Counted from the first letter of the stretch, positions 17,561 to 26,972 are shown. The stretch is 64,000 nucleotides of DNA from Chitinophagales bacterium (GCA_015654695.1 JAATGJ010000068.1:29730-93729), one strand, 5' to 3'. Program-made: numbers and translations. The notes: a model not told the origin generated them from the sequence alone.

Positions 17561-18748
17561 TTATTCGCCATTCCAGGCTATTAATTTTAGCCTGATTTCA
17601 TTATTTTTAGCTTTAGTTATGACAATGTTTTCATTGTCATTTGTAGTTTGATTTGTAGTGGCTTCTGATTTCCAACTTCCTTTTGTTATTTTAAACTCTA
17701 CAGGAAACTGAACTTTCAATTTAATCTCTCTTTCAAATTCTGAAACCTTTCTTAGTTTAACTTTTGAAGGATCCCAATTACCTAGACTTTCCTGGTTTCC
17801 TGTAATAAATGCATCATCATTTTTATTCGGAACAGTTATTTTGAAAATTATTTCCTGATAAATTTCACTTAAGGAATAAGGGTTTTTATCAATGAACGAT
17901 CTAAGATATGTTAAACCCTGTAACAAGGAAGGCAAGTATCCGTTCCAATGATTATATTCAGGAAATTCTTTTATAATAATAGTATACTTTCTATAATCAA
18001 AAGCACTGTCTAAAAATGTTTTGACTTTATTATACCCGATAGCCCAGGATTTTGCCCATGTTTCCGGCTCATTTGATTGACTTATGTAAATAAACTTATT
18101 TTCTGTTGGTTTATTAAAATTGATTCTCAGAAAATCATCCGCAAGTCTGTAATTGTCATATGCAAAATTGGGTGAAATTGATATAAAGCCTTTGAACATC
18201 TCCGATGAATTAATCGCTTTGTCCAAAACAAATGAAGCACTTAAAGAGTGTCCGACAAGATATCGTACATTAGTAGTCCTATAACTATTGTCAATAAATG
18301 GAATTACTTCATTTTTAAAGTATTTCCAAAAATTCTCTTCATTCGGGTTATTTGTTTGATATTTATCCAAAGTAACATTTATAGGTTTAGGCAGATAATC
18401 ACTATTTCTATAATAGCCTGAGTTATCATATGAGGGTGAGGATATTCCAACAACTATAAATTTTTTTGAATTTGTTATGAAACCTAAAGAGGAATGAACC
18501 AAATCAAAAAGCTCTCTATTTTGTGCATCAAAAACATAAATTACGTCAAACGAAACCAAATCCCTTTCCTTATAATTCCAGGGCGTATAAATAAATATTG
18601 GTCTTTTTTGATTAAGTATTTTTGAATTTATATTTAACTTTTCAAGACTTGCGGTTTGTTGTGCAACTACATTAAAAGAGAGTCCTGCAAAAAACAGTAA
18701 AAGAATCAGAATACTTCTTACAAATTCACTTTTTAAATTCATACACAA
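17561..18748 (-). CDS. Secreted esterase (alpha/beta hydrolase) with C-terminal CBM20-like domain
   Basis: A 395-residue exported protein. Signal peptide residues ~1-30 (LILLLFFAGLSFNVVAQQ). Residues ~35-280 form an esterase D-like (IroE/Fes type) hydrolase: DVIYVFDAQNRELFDLV, FIVVGISSP, the nucleophile elbow VGHSLSASF with serine in GHSLS near residue 168, and a likely catalytic histidine in YNHWNGYLPSLLQGL. Residues ~295-395 look like a starch-binding CBM20 domain: KITVPNKNDDAFITGNQESLGNWDP, with FKITKGSW later. This pairing suggests an esterase acting at a glucan-type surface. The gene is AT-rich compared with neighbours and lies alone upstream of a tRNA, hinting at acquisition by transfer. 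Confidence 0.75.
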   Translation of the reverse strand: MCMNLKSEFVRSILILLLFFAGLSFNVVAQQTASLEKLNINSKILNQKRPIFIYTPWNYKERDLVSFDVIYVFDAQNRELFDLVHSSLGFITNSKKFIVVGISSPSYDNSGYYRNSDYLPKPINVTLDKYQTNNPNEENFWKYFKNEVIPFIDNSYRTTNVRYLVGHSLSASFVLDKAINSSEMFKGFISISPNFAYDNYRLADDFLRINFNKPTENKFIYISQSNEPETWAKSWAIGYNKVKTFLDSAFDYRKYTIIIKEFPEYNHWNGYLPSLLQGLTYLRSFIDKNPYSLSEIYQEIIFKITVPNKNDDAFITGNQESLGNWDPSKVKLRKVSEFEREIKLKVQFPVEFKITKGSWKSEATTNQTTNDNENIVITKAKNNEIRLKLIAWNGE

Positions 18749-18998
18749 TGTCTATTTAAAATTACACACAACTCTTAAATTTACGAATCTTAATAAATAA
18801 ATATGCGGCAATCTGCCTATGAAGGGCAGATCGTCGTATATCTAACAATTGCTTAATTAAAAAAAATCCCCATGTTGAAGCCCTCCGCTTGCCTCGCTTG
18901 CTTTTCTTTAACTAACTAAGACTTACTGGGATTGCAGCGAGTAATTTAATGCCTTTTAAAATGCCCTAATGGGTGTTTATGAGTATTTGTGGTATTTG

Positions 18999-19070
18999 TA
19001 GTCCCGACAGGAATCGAACCTGTATCAAAAGTTTAGGAAACTTCTATTCTATCCATTGAACTACGGGACC
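18999..19070 (-). tRNA. tRNA-Arg (anticodon CCU)
   Basis: The minus strand folds as a full tRNA. The acceptor stem GGTCCCG pairs with CGGGACT (one G-U). The D-arm is GTTC...GAAT, and the anticodon stem GAAGT/ACTTT surrounds TTCCTAA with anticodon CCT (complement AGG at 19035-19037). The T-arm is ACAGG-TTCGATT-CCTGT. The discriminator is A; CCA is not encoded (CAA follows). It decodes AGG arginine codons. Confidence 0.93.
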
Positions 19071-19151
19071 TTGCTTCGCTATTTTCACTCTATCCGCAAC
19101 CGGCTTATACAAGCCGCTCGCAATGACAGGCTGTTTTGAGGAAGCGGGCGG

Positions 19152-19159
19152 CAAAAATA
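19152..19159 (-). promoter_or_regulatory. Possible -7 element for the tRNA-Arg gene
   Basis: The minus strand reads TATTTTTG, matching TAnnTTTG, about 80 bp before the tRNA 5' end. No clear -33 TTG is present at the usual distance, so confidence is low. Confidence 0.3.
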
Positions 19160-19320
19160 ACAGTTTCCCTCTTAAATCCGGTTTTTATACTTCAGATTTG
19201 CCTGTTATCGTAACCGCGGTATAATTTTTCCAGGCTGTAAGATGGACTGCCATAGGGTTGTCACCGGGCATGGGTTTCTTTGTATAATAAATACATTTTA
19301 AAACCCCTAAAACATACAAA

Positions 19321-19818
19321 ATGGGAAACAATAGTCAAACTCAAATCCTGGATAAACCTGTCATCAGCCCGGAAGAACTGCTCGCACACTGGCAGGGACA
19401 CCGCCTCCTTACCCGCAAAACCATCGAAGCATTCCCGGAAGATAAACTCTTTACTTATTCCATCGGTGGTATGAGACCTTTTGCTGAATTGGTGTATGAA
19501 TTCCTGGGAATGGCAGTGCCCGGTGCTACCGGCATTGCTACAGGAAAATGGCAACAATGGGCGGATGCCAAAAAAGTGACCGCCAAAAAAGATTTACTGA
19601 GTCTCTGGGACCAGGCCACCGAAGACCTCAACCATATATGGCCCGCTATTCCGGTTCACCGCTTCCAGGAAGAAGACGTTGCCTTCGGGCAGTGGCCCGG
19701 CACCGGTATATCGTTTGTATTTTATTTTATAGACAACGAGATCCATCATCGCGGGCAGGCTTATGTTTATCTCCGCTCATTGGGTATTGAGCCCCCTGCC
19801 TTCTGGGATCGGGGTTAG
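19321..19818 (+). CDS. DinB-family four-helix protein
   Basis: A 165-residue cytoplasmic protein of the DinB/YfiT-like superfamily: an opening helix LAHWQGHRLLTRKTIEAFPEDKL, a second helix MRPFAELVYEFLGMAV, and a last metal-site helix FYFIDNEIHHRGQAYVYLRSLGIEPPAFWD. The three histidines expected for metal binding are only partly visible (H23 or H28-like position and HHRGQ), with the first-helix ligand uncertain. DinB proteins include thiol-dependent transferases and many of unknown role in Gram-positive bacteria and Bacteroidota. It is free-standing, upstream of the VOC gene by about 170 bp. The family is solid, the role unknown. Confidence 0.78.
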   Translation: MGNNSQTQILDKPVISPEELLAHWQGHRLLTRKTIEAFPEDKLFTYSIGGMRPFAELVYEFLGMAVPGATGIATGKWQQWADAKKVTAKKDLLSLWDQATEDLNHIWPAIPVHRFQEEDVAFGQWPGTGISFVFYFIDNEIHHRGQAYVYLRSLGIEPPAFWDRG

Positions 19819-19986
19819 ACCGGGCAAATTCATTTTGCTTGCTGGTGGCAGATGGGTTTAGAGAGTGGTCTATGTATCATTCAATCACAAGCTCTTTTCA
19901 TTACTGGTTCCGGTAATGAAAGATGATTTTTTTTCCGGGACTAATGCAAGGCTATAATTTCCTACCTTTCAGCCATAGTTTGCATT

Positions 19987-20442
19987 ATGAAAAAGATCAT
20001 TCCTCTTGCGCTTTCCCTGTGTATGTTTGCGACCATTAATGCGCAAACAGCGATAAAGCAAAAACCGCTATTAAATCATATAGCGTTTTACGTCGTTGAC
20101 CTCAAAACCGGCACTTCGTTTTACCAGGATATCATTGGCCTGGATACTATCCCGGAACCTTTTCATGATGGCAGGCATACCTGGTTTGCTATCGGGCCCA
20201 AAAGTCACCTCCATCTTATACAGGGAGCTGCCGGCAAAACGGAACATCCCAAAAATTCACACCTCTGTTTTAGTGTCGCATCTGTGGACGTCTTTATCGC
20301 TACACTCAAAAAAAACAATATCGAGTACGAGAATTGGGCCGGGGAAAAAAACGCTGTCACTAACCGGGTAGATGGGGTAAAACAAATCTATTTCCGCGAT
20401 CCTGACGGTTACTGGATCGAGATCAATGATGCTAAAGACTAA
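19987..20442 (+). CDS. Secreted VOC-fold (glyoxalase-like) protein
   Basis: A 151-residue protein with a signal peptide (residues 1-19, ATINAQ) and one vicinal-oxygen-chelate module: LLNHIAFYVVDLKTGTSFYQDIIGLDTIPEP, HTWFAIGPKSHLHLIQG, HLCFSVASVDVFIATLKKNNI and FRDPDGYWIEINDAK. The metal-binding pattern of VOC enzymes (His in the first strand, His in HLHL, His in HLCF and Glu in WIEI) is complete, so it probably binds a divalent metal. Export to the periplasm is unusual for a glyoxalase I, and Bacteroidota carry several such proteins without known substrates. It stands alone on the plus strand. Confidence 0.78.
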   Translation: MKKIIPLALSLCMFATINAQTAIKQKPLLNHIAFYVVDLKTGTSFYQDIIGLDTIPEPFHDGRHTWFAIGPKSHLHLIQGAAGKTEHPKNSHLCFSVASVDVFIATLKKNNIEYENWAGEKNAVTNRVDGVKQIYFRDPDGYWIEINDAKD

Positions 20443-20465
20443 AGGCCTGGTACCGGCCAAGACCT

Positions 20466-20473
20466 TATCTTTG
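20466..20473 (+). promoter_or_regulatory. -7 promoter element TATCTTTG before the TPR gene
   Basis: TATCTTTG matches TAnnTTTG exactly and lies 40 bp before the preferred start at 20513. No clear TTG is seen about 19 bp upstream. Confidence 0.4.
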
Positions 20474-20512
20474 CCGTCCTCCGAAATAATTTTCGGCCTT
20501 AAATCAGAAAAG

Positions 20513-21163
20513 ATGAAGTTTTATAATCTTCTTATTAAATACCGTCTCTGGATCGGCATTATACTGATAGCCTTTGGTATTTATGTAAACTATGCGGGCA
20601 GCTTTTGGCCAGCCTTTCCCTTATACCTTGTTGGTGTAGTGCTTATCGCCGGTCATTTTTTCTTTGGTCCCCTGCGCCTGATACAGGAATACATGGAAAA
20701 CGGTGATATGGAAGGAGCTGAAAAAGTGTTAGGTTCCATTCAATTTCCCAACCTGCTGTATAAACCGATCCGTTCCGTGTATTATACACTAAAAGGAAAT
20801 ATCGCCATGATGAAACAGGATTTTGACGGCGCTGAGAAGAACATGAAAAAAGGACTTGACCTGGGTATGCCCATGAAAGAAGCGGAAGGCGCCAGCATGT
20901 TACAGATGGGGATGCTTCACATGCAGAAGAACGACCTGAAACAGGCAGAAAGTTATATCCGTGGCGCGATCCGGAAAGGTTTGCCTGATAAAGAAAATGA
21001 AGCAGCCGCTTATTTGCAGATGTGCAGCATTATGATGAACAAAAGAGAATTCCGCGCCGCCAAAGATTTTTTCAGGAAAGCAAAAGCATTAAAGCCTACC
21101 ACATCCCAGATCGTTGACCAGATCAAACAAATAGAAAAATATATTTCGAGGATGCCGGGATAA
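20513..21163 (+). CDS. TPR protein with two N-terminal membrane helices
   Basis: A 216-residue protein. Start chosen at MKFYNLLIKYRLW because an earlier in-frame ATG would overlap the VOC gene and lies upstream of the -7 element TATCTTTG. Two membrane helices (residues ~10-27 and ~32-52: WIGIILIAFGIYVNYAG and FPLYLVGVVLIAGHFFFG) are followed by tetratricopeptide-like helices from about residue 70 (GAEKVLGSIQ, AMMKQDFDGAEKNMKKGLDLG, MHMQKNDLKQAESYIRGAIRKG, MNKREFRAAKDFFRKAKALKP). TPR domains on membrane anchors usually assemble complexes. A rho-independent terminator follows. No partner is evident nearby, so function is unassigned. Confidence 0.75.
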   Translation: MKFYNLLIKYRLWIGIILIAFGIYVNYAGSFWPAFPLYLVGVVLIAGHFFFGPLRLIQEYMENGDMEGAEKVLGSIQFPNLLYKPIRSVYYTLKGNIAMMKQDFDGAEKNMKKGLDLGMPMKEAEGASMLQMGMLHMQKNDLKQAESYIRGAIRKGLPDKENEAAAYLQMCSIMMNKREFRAAKDFFRKAKALKPTTSQIVDQIKQIEKYISRMPG

Positions 21164-21187
21164 TACAAAGCCGGTAAATACTATTTT

Positions 21188-21222
21188 AAGAGGCTGGTAA
21201 GTTATTTTTACCAGCCTTTTTA
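21188..21222 (+). terminator. Rho-independent terminator after the TPR gene
   Basis: GGCTGGTAA, a loop GTTATTT, TTACCAGCC and a run of five T's: a 9 bp stem with U-tract about 25 bp past the stop codon. Confidence 0.85.
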
Positions 21223-21269
21223 TTTCTATTTAGTTCAAACAACTAACTTGCAACAACTTAATTTACAGT

Positions 21270-23174
21270 ATGAAAAAACTATTGATGGCCGCAGCATGTA
21301 CTGCTTTATTCATTTCAGTCCAAAGCCAAAAAAGCACTATATCCATTATTCCTCAGCCCGCTTCTGTAGTACAGGAAGATGCTGGTTTTATATTACCTCA
21401 TGAATTATTCATTATCCTGCCTCAACATGAAGAGTTGAAGAAAATAGCCGGCCGGCTTGCGGCTCAGCTATCCGCTGCTACCGGGTATGATGTAAAGATC
21501 AATGAAGGAAATACCCCTGTAAGGAAATCTATTTTCCTTTCCCTGTCCGGTGATAAGAGTATCCCGAAAGAAGGTTATCGTTTACAGGTAACAACTAACG
21601 GTATTACTTTAACCGCAGCAGAACCAGCCGGTATTTTTTATGGCGTACAGACATTATTACAATTACTCCCCAAAGAAATTGTAAGTAAACCGGCCATAAA
21701 AAAAGATGAATGGGTGATTCCTGTAGTTACTATCGAAGATCATCCGCGTTTTGGATGGAGAGGTATTATGCTGGATGTATCCCGCCATTTCTTTACCAAA
21801 GAGCAGGTGAAAGAATATATTGATGAAATGGTAAAGTATAAATTCAACCTGCTGCATTTACATTTAACAGATGACCAGGGCTGGCGCATTGAAATAAAAA
21901 GTTTACCGAAACTAACCGAAGTAGGATCCTGGAGAGTGGATAAAACAGGGACCTTTGGAAAATTTTCTCCGCCAGCGCCCAGCGAACCACGCACTTCCGG
22001 CGGCTTTTATACGCATGATGACATCAAAGAACTGGTACAATATGCTAAAGACCGTTTTGTAAACATATTGCCGGAAATAGATATCCCCGGTCATAGCCTC
22101 GCCGCTATTGCATCCTATCCTGAATTAGTCTGCACACCGGGTACGTATAAAGTTAACTCCGGCGAGCAATTTATGATATGGCCTGGCGGTGGCCAGCATT
22201 TTTACGGATTATTAGATAATACACTTTGCCCGGCCAATGAAAAAGTGTATGAATTCCTGGATAAAGTATTTACTGAAGTGGCGCAGTTGTTTCCTTTTGA
22301 ATATATACACATGGGTGGTGATGAAACAGCCCGTAACTTCTGGGAAAAAAGTCCCCTGATAAAAGCTATGATGAAAAAAGAAAAACTGAAAGACCTGAAT
22401 GAAGTGCAGAGCTATTTTGTAAAAAGAGTTGAAAAGATCATCAATGCAAAAGGAAAGAAAATGATCGGCTGGGATGAAATACTGGATGGTGGCCTGGCTC
22501 CCAATGCAGCGGTAATGAGCTGGCGTGGAATGAAAGGCGGAATAGAAGCAGCTAAACAGGGACATGAAGTAGTGATGAGCCCTACTGATTTTGCCTATAT
22601 AGATTATATGCAGGGCGATGCTGTACTGGAACCACCGGTATATGCCACGCTACGTTTGAAAAAAGCGTACCAGTTTGAACCAGTACCGGAAGGAGTAAAT
22701 GCTGCATTGATAAAAGGAGGACAGGCAAATCTCTGGACAGAACAAGTATATAATACGCGTCATTTACAATACATGACATGGCCCCGTGGCTTTGCCATTG
22801 CTGAAGCATTATGGTCACCAAAAGATAAAAGGGACTGGAACAATTTCTCAGCAAGAGTGGAGAAACAGTTTGAAAGATCAGATGCGGCTCAGGTAAAATA
22901 TGCGCCCAGTATCTATGATCCCATTTTTGAAGTCAGCAAAAAAGATACGGCTACTATCATGGTAAAACTTAGCACTGAGATAGACGGGCTTTCCATTCAT
23001 TACAGTTTTGACAATTCCTTTCCTGATCAGTATTATGCAAAATATACTGCACCATTAACCGTTCCAAAAGATGCGGTGACGATGAAAGTAATTACATACA
23101 GGGATAATAAAGCTATGGGCAGAATGATGGTAATGCCGGTAACAGAACTGAGAAGAAGGGCGGGAATAAAATAA
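21270..23174 (+). CDS. Secreted beta-N-acetylhexosaminidase (GH20)
   Basis: A 634-residue exported enzyme removing terminal GlcNAc or GalNAc from chitooligosaccharides and glycans. A signal peptide (residues 1-19) precedes an N-terminal GH20b domain (SIIPQPASVVQEDAGFILP, ~25-150). The catalytic barrel begins FGWRGIMLDVSRHFF and LHLHLTDDQGWRIEIKSLPKLT, and carries the substrate-assisted catalytic pair D351-E352 in HMGGDE. GWDEILDGG and MSWRG are also typical. The last ~80 residues form a chitobiase C-terminal-like domain (IHYSFDNSFPDQYYAKYTAPL). It stands alone behind a terminator, convergent with the SRPBCC gene. Confidence 0.93.
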   Translation: MKKLLMAAACTALFISVQSQKSTISIIPQPASVVQEDAGFILPHELFIILPQHEELKKIAGRLAAQLSAATGYDVKINEGNTPVRKSIFLSLSGDKSIPKEGYRLQVTTNGITLTAAEPAGIFYGVQTLLQLLPKEIVSKPAIKKDEWVIPVVTIEDHPRFGWRGIMLDVSRHFFTKEQVKEYIDEMVKYKFNLLHLHLTDDQGWRIEIKSLPKLTEVGSWRVDKTGTFGKFSPPAPSEPRTSGGFYTHDDIKELVQYAKDRFVNILPEIDIPGHSLAAIASYPELVCTPGTYKVNSGEQFMIWPGGGQHFYGLLDNTLCPANEKVYEFLDKVFTEVAQLFPFEYIHMGGDETARNFWEKSPLIKAMMKKEKLKDLNEVQSYFVKRVEKIINAKGKKMIGWDEILDGGLAPNAAVMSWRGMKGGIEAAKQGHEVVMSPTDFAYIDYMQGDAVLEPPVYATLRLKKAYQFEPVPEGVNAALIKGGQANLWTEQVYNTRHLQYMTWPRGFAIAEALWSPKDKRDWNNFSARVEKQFERSDAAQVKYAPSIYDPIFEVSKKDTATIMVKLSTEIDGLSIHYSFDNSFPDQYYAKYTAPLTVPKDAVTMKVITYRDNKAMGRMMVMPVTELRRRAGIK

Positions 23175-23233
23175 GTCAATACGTCATTTAGTCAAAAAAT
23201 AACGAGCCTGATGACAGAAATTCTTTTGTGGTT

Positions 23234-23731
23234 TCAGTATAGTTCAATCATCATTTCGGGGCCTCCGGGCCATTTGCCAAATAATTCTTCTACTTTATTG
23301 AACCGGTAGTTGAAAATTTGTTTTATTTGACTTTTTACAAACAGGACATTGGCAAGTTCACCTAAAACCCAGAGCGGGTTTTTATAATGAACTATATCTG
23401 TCATTTCCACGCCACCTTCAATAGCTTTGAAATGATGCTGGTGATGCCACATGTCGTAGGGGCCGAAACGTTGTTCATCAACGAAATACTTTTTGTCTTC
23501 TACATGCGTGATCTCTGTCATCCAGTAGAGGGGAATACCCAGTAAAGGTTTCACGCTGTATTCAATGATCTGCCCGGCGTACATTTTCTCCCCGTGATGT
23601 TTGGAGATGGTCTTAAAATCCATTTTTGCTGGCGTAATGACCTGTAAATTTGCAGGACTGGAGAAGAAATTCCATGCCTGTTCTAAACTGATGGGTATTT
23701 TCTGTTTGGTTTTGACGGAATGAACAGCCAT
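23234..23731 (-). CDS. SRPBCC-family protein (COQ10/START-like)
   Basis: A 165-residue cytoplasmic protein with a START-like fold: SVKTKQKIPISLEQAWNFFSSPANLQVITPAKMDF, then YAGQIIEYSVKPLLGIPLYWMTEITHV, FGPYDMWHHQHHFKAIEGGVEMTDIVHYKNP and VKSQIKQIFNYRFNKVEELF. This pattern (LxxITPxxMxF, GPYxxWxHxHxF) defines a widespread bacterial SRPBCC subgroup, sometimes annotated as a cell-division inhibitor SulA-like protein in fusion with NAD-dependent epimerases; no epimerase part is present here. It is divergent from the helicase gene with a 64 bp spacer. Its ligand is unknown. Confidence 0.78.
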   Translation of the reverse strand: MAVHSVKTKQKIPISLEQAWNFFSSPANLQVITPAKMDFKTISKHHGEKMYAGQIIEYSVKPLLGIPLYWMTEITHVEDKKYFVDEQRFGPYDMWHHQHHFKAIEGGVEMTDIVHYKNPLWVLGELANVLFVKSQIKQIFNYRFNKVEELFGKWPGGPEMMIELY

Positions 23732-23795
23732 GTTTTTAATTAAGTACGTTAACTTGTCTTAGTAACTGGCAGCAATGTAAAAAGTTCAGCAACAC

Positions 23796-26700
23796 ATGTC
23801 AATTAGTAAAGAAAGATCAGATAAGAAATTCACAGAAGAATATAGCAGGTTGAACGAGCAACAACGTAAAGCTGTGGACACCATCGAAGGACCGGTGATT
23901 GTTAACGCGGGCCCTGGTACAGGGAAAACGCAAATACTCGCACTGCGCATTGGCAATATCCTGCAGCAAACGGATACTAACCCCGGCAATATACTTTGCC
24001 TCACCTATACTGACAACGGCGCTATTGAAATGCGCAACCGCCTGCTGAAGATCATAGGCGCCGCCGCTTATAAGATCCGGATACATACTTTCCACTCCTT
24101 CTGCAACGAAGTGATACAGGACAATCTTACCTATTTCGGCAAAATGAATTTAGAACCGATAGGCGACCTGGAAGAGATAGACCTTTTTTATAAACTTATT
24201 GACAGCATAGAAAAAGACAACCCGCTGAAACGTTTCCGTGGCGAAGTGTATTATGAAAAAGACCGGCTAAAATCATTATACAGCCTTATCAAGAAAGAAG
24301 CCTGGACAATCACCTACCTGAATGAACGCATTGACGCATACCTTGCCGAACTACCTACGAAAGAAGGATTTTTCTATAAAAAGAAATACAAAGAGTTTAA
24401 AGCCGGTGACCCAAAGCCGGCCGCCATCAAAGAAGAAACCACCAGGATGGAAATGCTGCGGGCCGCGGTAACCCTGTATCCACGTTACAACAAAATGATG
24501 AGCGATGCGGGGCGATATAATTTTGATGATATGATATTATGGGTGCTGGATGCATTTACCAATAATAAAGATATGCTGCTGGATTACCAGGAACGGTTTC
24601 TTTATTTTCTTGTTGACGAATTCCAGGATACCAGCCGCTCACAAAACCTGTTGCTGCAGCACCTCACCGGATACTGGGACATACCGAATGTATTTGTAGT
24701 AGGCGATGCTGATCAGAGTATATTTTCATTCCAGGATGCCAATGTAGAAAACATCATTGAGTTTGAAAAAAAGTATGAAGAACAGATCACCAAGATTGAT
24801 CTTGTCAATAATTATCGCTCTACCCGCAACATATTAGATACTGCACACCGGCTGATCGTTAACAATACACTGCGTACCGTATCCCCGGAAAATGATAAAC
24901 CCTTACTCTCTGCCAATACAAACCTGCTGGGAATTTCCATAGAGCCAGAAATAGCAGAGTACGCCAATACCGCGCAGGAAGCTATTGATATCGTATTGCA
25001 AACAGAAGCATTGGTACAGCAAGGCATCAGCGGAAAAGAGATTGCTATTATTTACCGCAACCATGCGCAGGTAGCGGAGATCACCCAATTACTGGAAGCA
25101 AGAAATATCCCGGTGAATGCAAAAAAGAAAGTGGACCTTTTGCAATTACCTTTTATCAATAATATCATCCGTTTACTGACATGGATAGATAAAGAAAAGT
25201 ACATCCCTTATAGCGCCGACGATATTTTATTCCACGTATTGTATTGTGATTTTTTCAAACTGCCCTCATTAGAAGTTGCCAGGTTAAGTATCGCTGCCAA
25301 TGAAAAGAACCGGTCATCCAAAGAAGAAACGTATTCAATACGAAGATTGCTGGCGGAATCATCCGTACCTAAAGCCGATCTCTTCAACCAACCAAATGGT
25401 TATTCTGTAAAAGAGATAAGCGATACACTGGAGGGCCTGCTAAAAAATTCGGGTAATGTAACACTGCAACACCTGTTAGAATTAGTGATACAGAAAGCCG
25501 GCATACTTTCCTTCGTAGTAAACAACCCGGAAAAGCCCTGGCTGATGCAGGTACTGAATGCCTTTTTCAGTTTTGTAAAAGAAGAAACCAAACGCAAGCC
25601 TTCACTCACACTGCATGAATTGCTGGCCAATATAGAAACCATGCGGAAGAATAGGCTGGGCATACCATTATATAAGGTAACCGCCACCGATGATGGCATC
25701 AATATGATAACGGCGCATGGTTCCAAAGGATCAGAATATGCGCATGTATTTGTGATTGGCGCCACCAAAGACATCTGGGATGAGACCAATGCGGGCAACA
25801 ACCGCAGCTATAAATTGCCTGATAACCTTATCAGCCATACCAATATCGCCAGCAGCCTGGAAGAAAGCCGCCGGTTATTCTATGTAGCCATTACCCGTGC
25901 TAAAACTCATTTGCATATTTCTTACCCGTTAAAAAATGTAAAAGATAAAGAGCAGGTTAAGAGTAGTTTCGTGACCGAGATACTGGAAGGTTCATCGCTT
26001 CAGCCTGTTCCCAGACAAGTGACGGATACATTGCTGACAGACTATCTTGCCTTGCAGTTTGCTGAAAAAGCGAGACCAGAAATAAAACTGATCGAAGAGG
26101 AGTATATCAATCAATTATTAAAAAGATATACGCTGAGTGTAACGCACCTGAATAATTACCTGAACTGCCCGTTGAAATTTTATTATCAAAACCTGGTTCG
26201 TGTGCCTTCCGCTAAAAATGAAAGCATGGCTTTCGGCAGCGCCGTACATTATGCAGTGGAGATGTTATTCAAAAAAATGAAAACTAAGGATGGTGCATTC
26301 CCCCCGAAGGAAGAACTGTTCAATGATTTCAAATTTTATATGCATACTAATCGCGAAGCATTTACTCCTGAAGCCTATAAAATAAAACTGGAGTACGGTG
26401 AAAAGATACTGCCTGCTTATTACACCTATCATATCCAGCGATGGAATAAGATAGTCATAATTGAAAAAGCGATCCGCAACGTGATCGTGCAAAATGTTCC
26501 GATCAATGGCAAACTGGATAAACTGGAGTTTAATGGTAAGCAGGTAAACGTAGTGGATTATAAAACCGGGAAATACGAAAATGCACGCAAGAAATTAGTA
26601 ACACCCAATGACAAAGAACCCAACGGAGGTGATTACTGGCGCCAGGCAGTTTTTTATAAAATATTACTGGATAATGATACGACCAATGACTGGCAAGCCA

Positions 26701-26972
26701 TCAGTACTGAATTTGATTTTATAGAACCGGTAGAAGATGAATATAAAGTAGAGAAGGTCACCATTACCCCGGCGGATATTATTACGGTTACCCACCAGAT
26801 AACGGATACCTGGCAAAAGATACAGAACAAAGAATTCAAAACAGGTTGCGGCAAACCGGATTGTGAATGGTGCAATTTTGTAAAGGTCAACAAGCTGGCC
26901 GTACAACTGCATCCGCAGGAAGAAGATGAGACCCCAGATATAACTGTACTAAATGAACCGGTTGCAGATTAA
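23796..26972 (+). CDS. UvrD/Rep-type ATP-dependent helicase fused to a RecB-type nuclease with probable Fe-S site
   Basis: A 1058-residue single-chain helicase-nuclease. The superfamily 1A helicase half (residues ~15-730) has the Q-motif and Walker A NAGPGTGKTQ (39-45), Walker B VDEFQDTSRSQ (~274), GDADQSIFSFQDA, NYRST, and late motifs HGSKGSEYAHVFVIG and RRLFYVAITRAK. The C-terminal part (~770-1040) is a PD-(D/E)XK nuclease: FGSAVHYAVE, GKLDKLEF, VVDYKTGK. Four cysteines (one at ~790 in CPLKFYY, three at ~1017-1025 in CGKPDCEWC) are arranged as in the AddB/Cas4 Fe-S cluster. It probably processes DNA ends in recombination or repair, alone or as one half of an AddAB-like complex; no AddA/AddB partner is adjacent. 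Confidence 0.85.
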   Translation: MSISKERSDKKFTEEYSRLNEQQRKAVDTIEGPVIVNAGPGTGKTQILALRIGNILQQTDTNPGNILCLTYTDNGAIEMRNRLLKIIGAAAYKIRIHTFHSFCNEVIQDNLTYFGKMNLEPIGDLEEIDLFYKLIDSIEKDNPLKRFRGEVYYEKDRLKSLYSLIKKEAWTITYLNERIDAYLAELPTKEGFFYKKKYKEFKAGDPKPAAIKEETTRMEMLRAAVTLYPRYNKMMSDAGRYNFDDMILWVLDAFTNNKDMLLDYQERFLYFLVDEFQDTSRSQNLLLQHLTGYWDIPNVFVVGDADQSIFSFQDANVENIIEFEKKYEEQITKIDLVNNYRSTRNILDTAHRLIVNNTLRTVSPENDKPLLSANTNLLGISIEPEIAEYANTAQEAIDIVLQTEALVQQGISGKEIAIIYRNHAQVAEITQLLEARNIPVNAKKKVDLLQLPFINNIIRLLTWIDKEKYIPYSADDILFHVLYCDFFKLPSLEVARLSIAANEKNRSSKEETYSIRRLLAESSVPKADLFNQPNGYSVKEISDTLEGLLKNSGNVTLQHLLELVIQKAGILSFVVNNPEKPWLMQVLNAFFSFVKEETKRKPSLTLHELLANIETMRKNRLGIPLYKVTATDDGINMITAHGSKGSEYAHVFVIGATKDIWDETNAGNNRSYKLPDNLISHTNIASSLEESRRLFYVAITRAKTHLHISYPLKNVKDKEQVKSSFVTEILEGSSLQPVPRQVTDTLLTDYLALQFAEKARPEIKLIEEEYINQLLKRYTLSVTHLNNYLNCPLKFYYQNLVRVPSAKNESMAFGSAVHYAVEMLFKKMKTKDGAFPPKEELFNDFKFYMHTNREAFTPEAYKIKLEYGEKILPAYYTYHIQRWNKIVIIEKAIRNVIVQNVPINGKLDKLEFNGKQVNVVDYKTGKYENARKKLVTPNDKEPNGGDYWRQAVFYKILLDNDTTNDWQAISTEFDFIEPVEDEYKVEKVTITPADIITVTHQITDTWQKIQNKEFKTGCGKPDCEWCNFVKVNKLAVQLHPQEEDETPDITVLNEPVAD

